22,577 nucleotides of DNA from Candidatus Tayloriibacteriota bacterium (GTDB taxonomy: Bacteria > Patescibacteriota > Minisyncoccia > Phycocordibacterales > PALSA-1337), in the NCBI GenBank assembly GCA_023269245.1, contig JAHFMB010000005.1, forward strand, positions 5,869 to 28,445. The letters run 5' to 3'. The position numbers and the translations under genes are program-made. The notes beneath the pieces were generated by a model. It worked only from the letters and a program-made list of their open reading frames with translations, did not search any database and was not told where the DNA came from. This document shows, piece after piece, positions 21,381 to 22,577 of this stretch (positions within the stretch are counted from its first letter, which is position 1; every line of letters begins with the position of its first letter).

Positions 21381-21408
21381 AAAACCCGCTCTGTGGCGAG
21401 CGGGTTTT
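21381..21408. terminator. Terminator hairpin between receptor 12 and livH
   Basis: AAAACCCGCTC (21381-21391) and GAGCGGGTTTT (21398-21408) pair perfectly over 11 bp with a 6-nt loop and end in TTTT on both strands. The stem is symmetric. The leftward reading would end or attenuate the receptor transcript just before livH, a common way to make much more binding protein than permease. Confidence 0.75.
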
Positions 21409-21425
21409 GTTGATTGCGAGAGTGT

Positions 21426-22541
21426 TTATTGGCTAATCGTGACCGGCTTCCCATCTTTGATCATACGCAGGACCGCTTTTGACATGACCAGACCTTCGGT
21501 ATCAATACTCAATCCATCACCAAGAGCTCCGTCGAATCCTTTGACATGTGCCAGAGCATTCTGTATTTCCGGACCGGTCGGGATAGTTTTGCCATTGCCA
21601 GCTTCCTCTACTGCATGAACAAGAAGATTGAATGAATCATAACCATTTGCCGCGCCCAGCTTCGGACCTTCACTGTACATGCTTGTATAGAGATCAATAA
21701 ATTTTTGCATCGGATCAGCGGCATTCACATACCACATACCTTCGAACAACGAGAGTTGATCCGAAAACTCGAATGTCTCCATGCAAGTAACCGGCGTCAC
21801 GATTCCCGCTTCGCGAAGTTGTTTGGTGATAATTTCAAGTTCCGGAGTGCTCAAAATAAGTATGTATATCTCTGCGCCAAGATTTCTTGTCTTGTTGATG
21901 ACAGTCCTGAAATCACGCGTACCAGTTGTAAATCCTTCAGAAGCAAGGATTTGTACATTGGTACCGATAATACTATTCTCAAAGGCATGAAGTAGTGCAT
22001 CCCCTCCCGGATTATCCTGTTGTCGGAAGAATACGACTTTTCTAATATTGCGTTTCCGTAATTCCTGCACCATGCGTTCCGAGTCTTTATAAGCCGGCGT
22101 ATAATGGATAAAATTATATGCCCCATCGGCCACATGTGGATCCGAAGCAAAGTCATTGATGTGTGGAATCTGTGCCTTCTCCGCTATTGGACTGACCGTA
22201 TTTCCTACGGGCGAACCAAAAGAAATAAGCGCACTAACTCTGTCGATAGAAATGAGCTTGTTGGCTGTGGTAGCGCCTATCGAGGGCTTGAACTGATCGT
22301 CTTCAATAACAACTTCATACCTATACTTCGTATTCCCAAGTGTGGACTCGGCCAGTTCAATGGCTTTTTTATTACTCTGACCGAGCATGGCAATGTCTCC
22401 CGTCAGAGGAAGAGTGACTCCAATTTTAATGACTGGTTTTTCTATCGACACCTGCTGACGGTGTTGCTTTGTATAACCAAATGCCACCGCGGCCATAGCA
22501 ATAATGATGACTGATATTATGATACATGTTGATGTTTTCAT
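21426..22541 (-). CDS. LivK-like substrate-binding protein (receptor 12), upstream of livHM
   Basis: 371 aa, starting MKTSTCIIISVIIIAMAAVAFGYTK. The only N-terminal Cys (Cys6) lies before the hydrophobic stretch and has no lipobox around it, so the anchor is again a helix. The fold begins IKIGVTLPLTGDIAMLGQSNKKA and has VVIEDDQFKPSIGATTANKL, ISFGSPVGNTVSPIAEKA and IPHINDFASDPHVADGAYNF; no LivJ Cys pair. The second lobe has NGYDSFNLLVHAVEEAG and FDGALGDGLSIDTEG. The gene stands directly upstream of livHM on the same strand with a terminator-like hairpin between, the classical livK-livHM order. It is therefore a good candidate for the constitutive receptor of the system. Confidence 0.93.
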   Translation of the reverse strand: MKTSTCIIISVIIIAMAAVAFGYTKQHRQQVSIEKPVIKIGVTLPLTGDIAMLGQSNKKAIELAESTLGNTKYRYEVVIEDDQFKPSIGATTANKLISIDRVSALISFGSPVGNTVSPIAEKAQIPHINDFASDPHVADGAYNFIHYTPAYKDSERMVQELRKRNIRKVVFFRQQDNPGGDALLHAFENSIIGTNVQILASEGFTTGTRDFRTVINKTRNLGAEIYILILSTPELEIITKQLREAGIVTPVTCMETFEFSDQLSLFEGMWYVNAADPMQKFIDLYTSMYSEGPKLGAANGYDSFNLLVHAVEEAGNGKTIPTGPEIQNALAHVKGFDGALGDGLSIDTEGLVMSKAVLRMIKDGKPVTISQ

Positions 22542-22564
22542 GTGTGTAAATTGCTTAACTTACT

Positions 22565-22572
22565 TGACTAAA
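22565..22572. promoter_or_regulatory. TGACTAAA half-site upstream of receptor 12
   Basis: The 8-bp arm of the 11233-11249 palindrome recurs 24 bp before the receptor 12 ATG. The second arm is not present (the next bases are CATGA, then the window ends), so this is only a half-site and may be chance. Confidence 0.2.
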
Positions 22573-22577
22573 CATGA

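Noticed and set aside
1-22577. CRISPR array, insertion sequence or transposase
   Set aside because: No regularly spaced repeats and no transposase or integrase motifs were seen. The repeated content is due to paralogous receptor genes that have diverged at DNA level.

Overview
The window looks like part of a Candidate Phyla Radiation (Patescibacteria, probably Parcubacteria-like) chromosome. The signs are compact genes with tiny gaps or overlaps, moderate GC, TGA used as a stop (so not the recoded Gracilibacteria/SR1 code), many genes without a Shine-Dalgarno, and surface proteins held by an N-terminal helix instead of a lipid. The taxon is an inference; no rRNA or marker gene is present.

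The main content is a very expanded branched-chain amino-acid-type (LivKHMGF, HAAT family) ABC uptake system. One set of core parts is present: two permeases (livH, livM; 19612-21346), one ATPase livG (14376-15128) and one ATPase livF (2603-3340). Around them are twelve type-I periplasmic-binding-protein (Peripla_BP_6/LivK-like) domains in eleven loci, all on the minus strand: six in a row at 4409-11135, a two-domain protein at 11296-13393, three at 15134-18623, and one upstream of livH at 21426-22541. The natural reading is many different extracellular receptors feeding one translocator.

The two-domain receptor is broken by an extra copy of a 10-bp tandem repeat at about 12494-12520. Removing one copy restores a 695-codon frame exactly. 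This may be a recent lesion, a phase-variation switch, or a sequencing/assembly error.

Layout, left to right: end of a LolD/MacB-type ATPase (+); a lexA operon (-) with a textbook GAAC-N4-GTTC SOS box inside its promoter; a secreted unknown protein and livF (-); a small unknown gene and a probable BECR-fold toxin-like RNase (+); six receptor genes (-); the broken double receptor (-); a divergent TrmB-type regulator (+); livG and a receptor (-); a 24-nt tRNA 3'-end remnant; two receptors (-); a GNAT/OlsB-like acyltransferase (+); livM, livH and the last receptor (-).

Regulation can partly be read. A 17-bp near-palindrome (TGACTAAAATTT..TCA) occurs in the promoter of the TrmB-type gene and again ahead of a receptor gene, so that regulator is a candidate controller of the array. 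Several genes have a -10 hexamer ending 6-7 nt before the ATG, which predicts leaderless mRNAs. No stretch over 300 bases lacks a gene.
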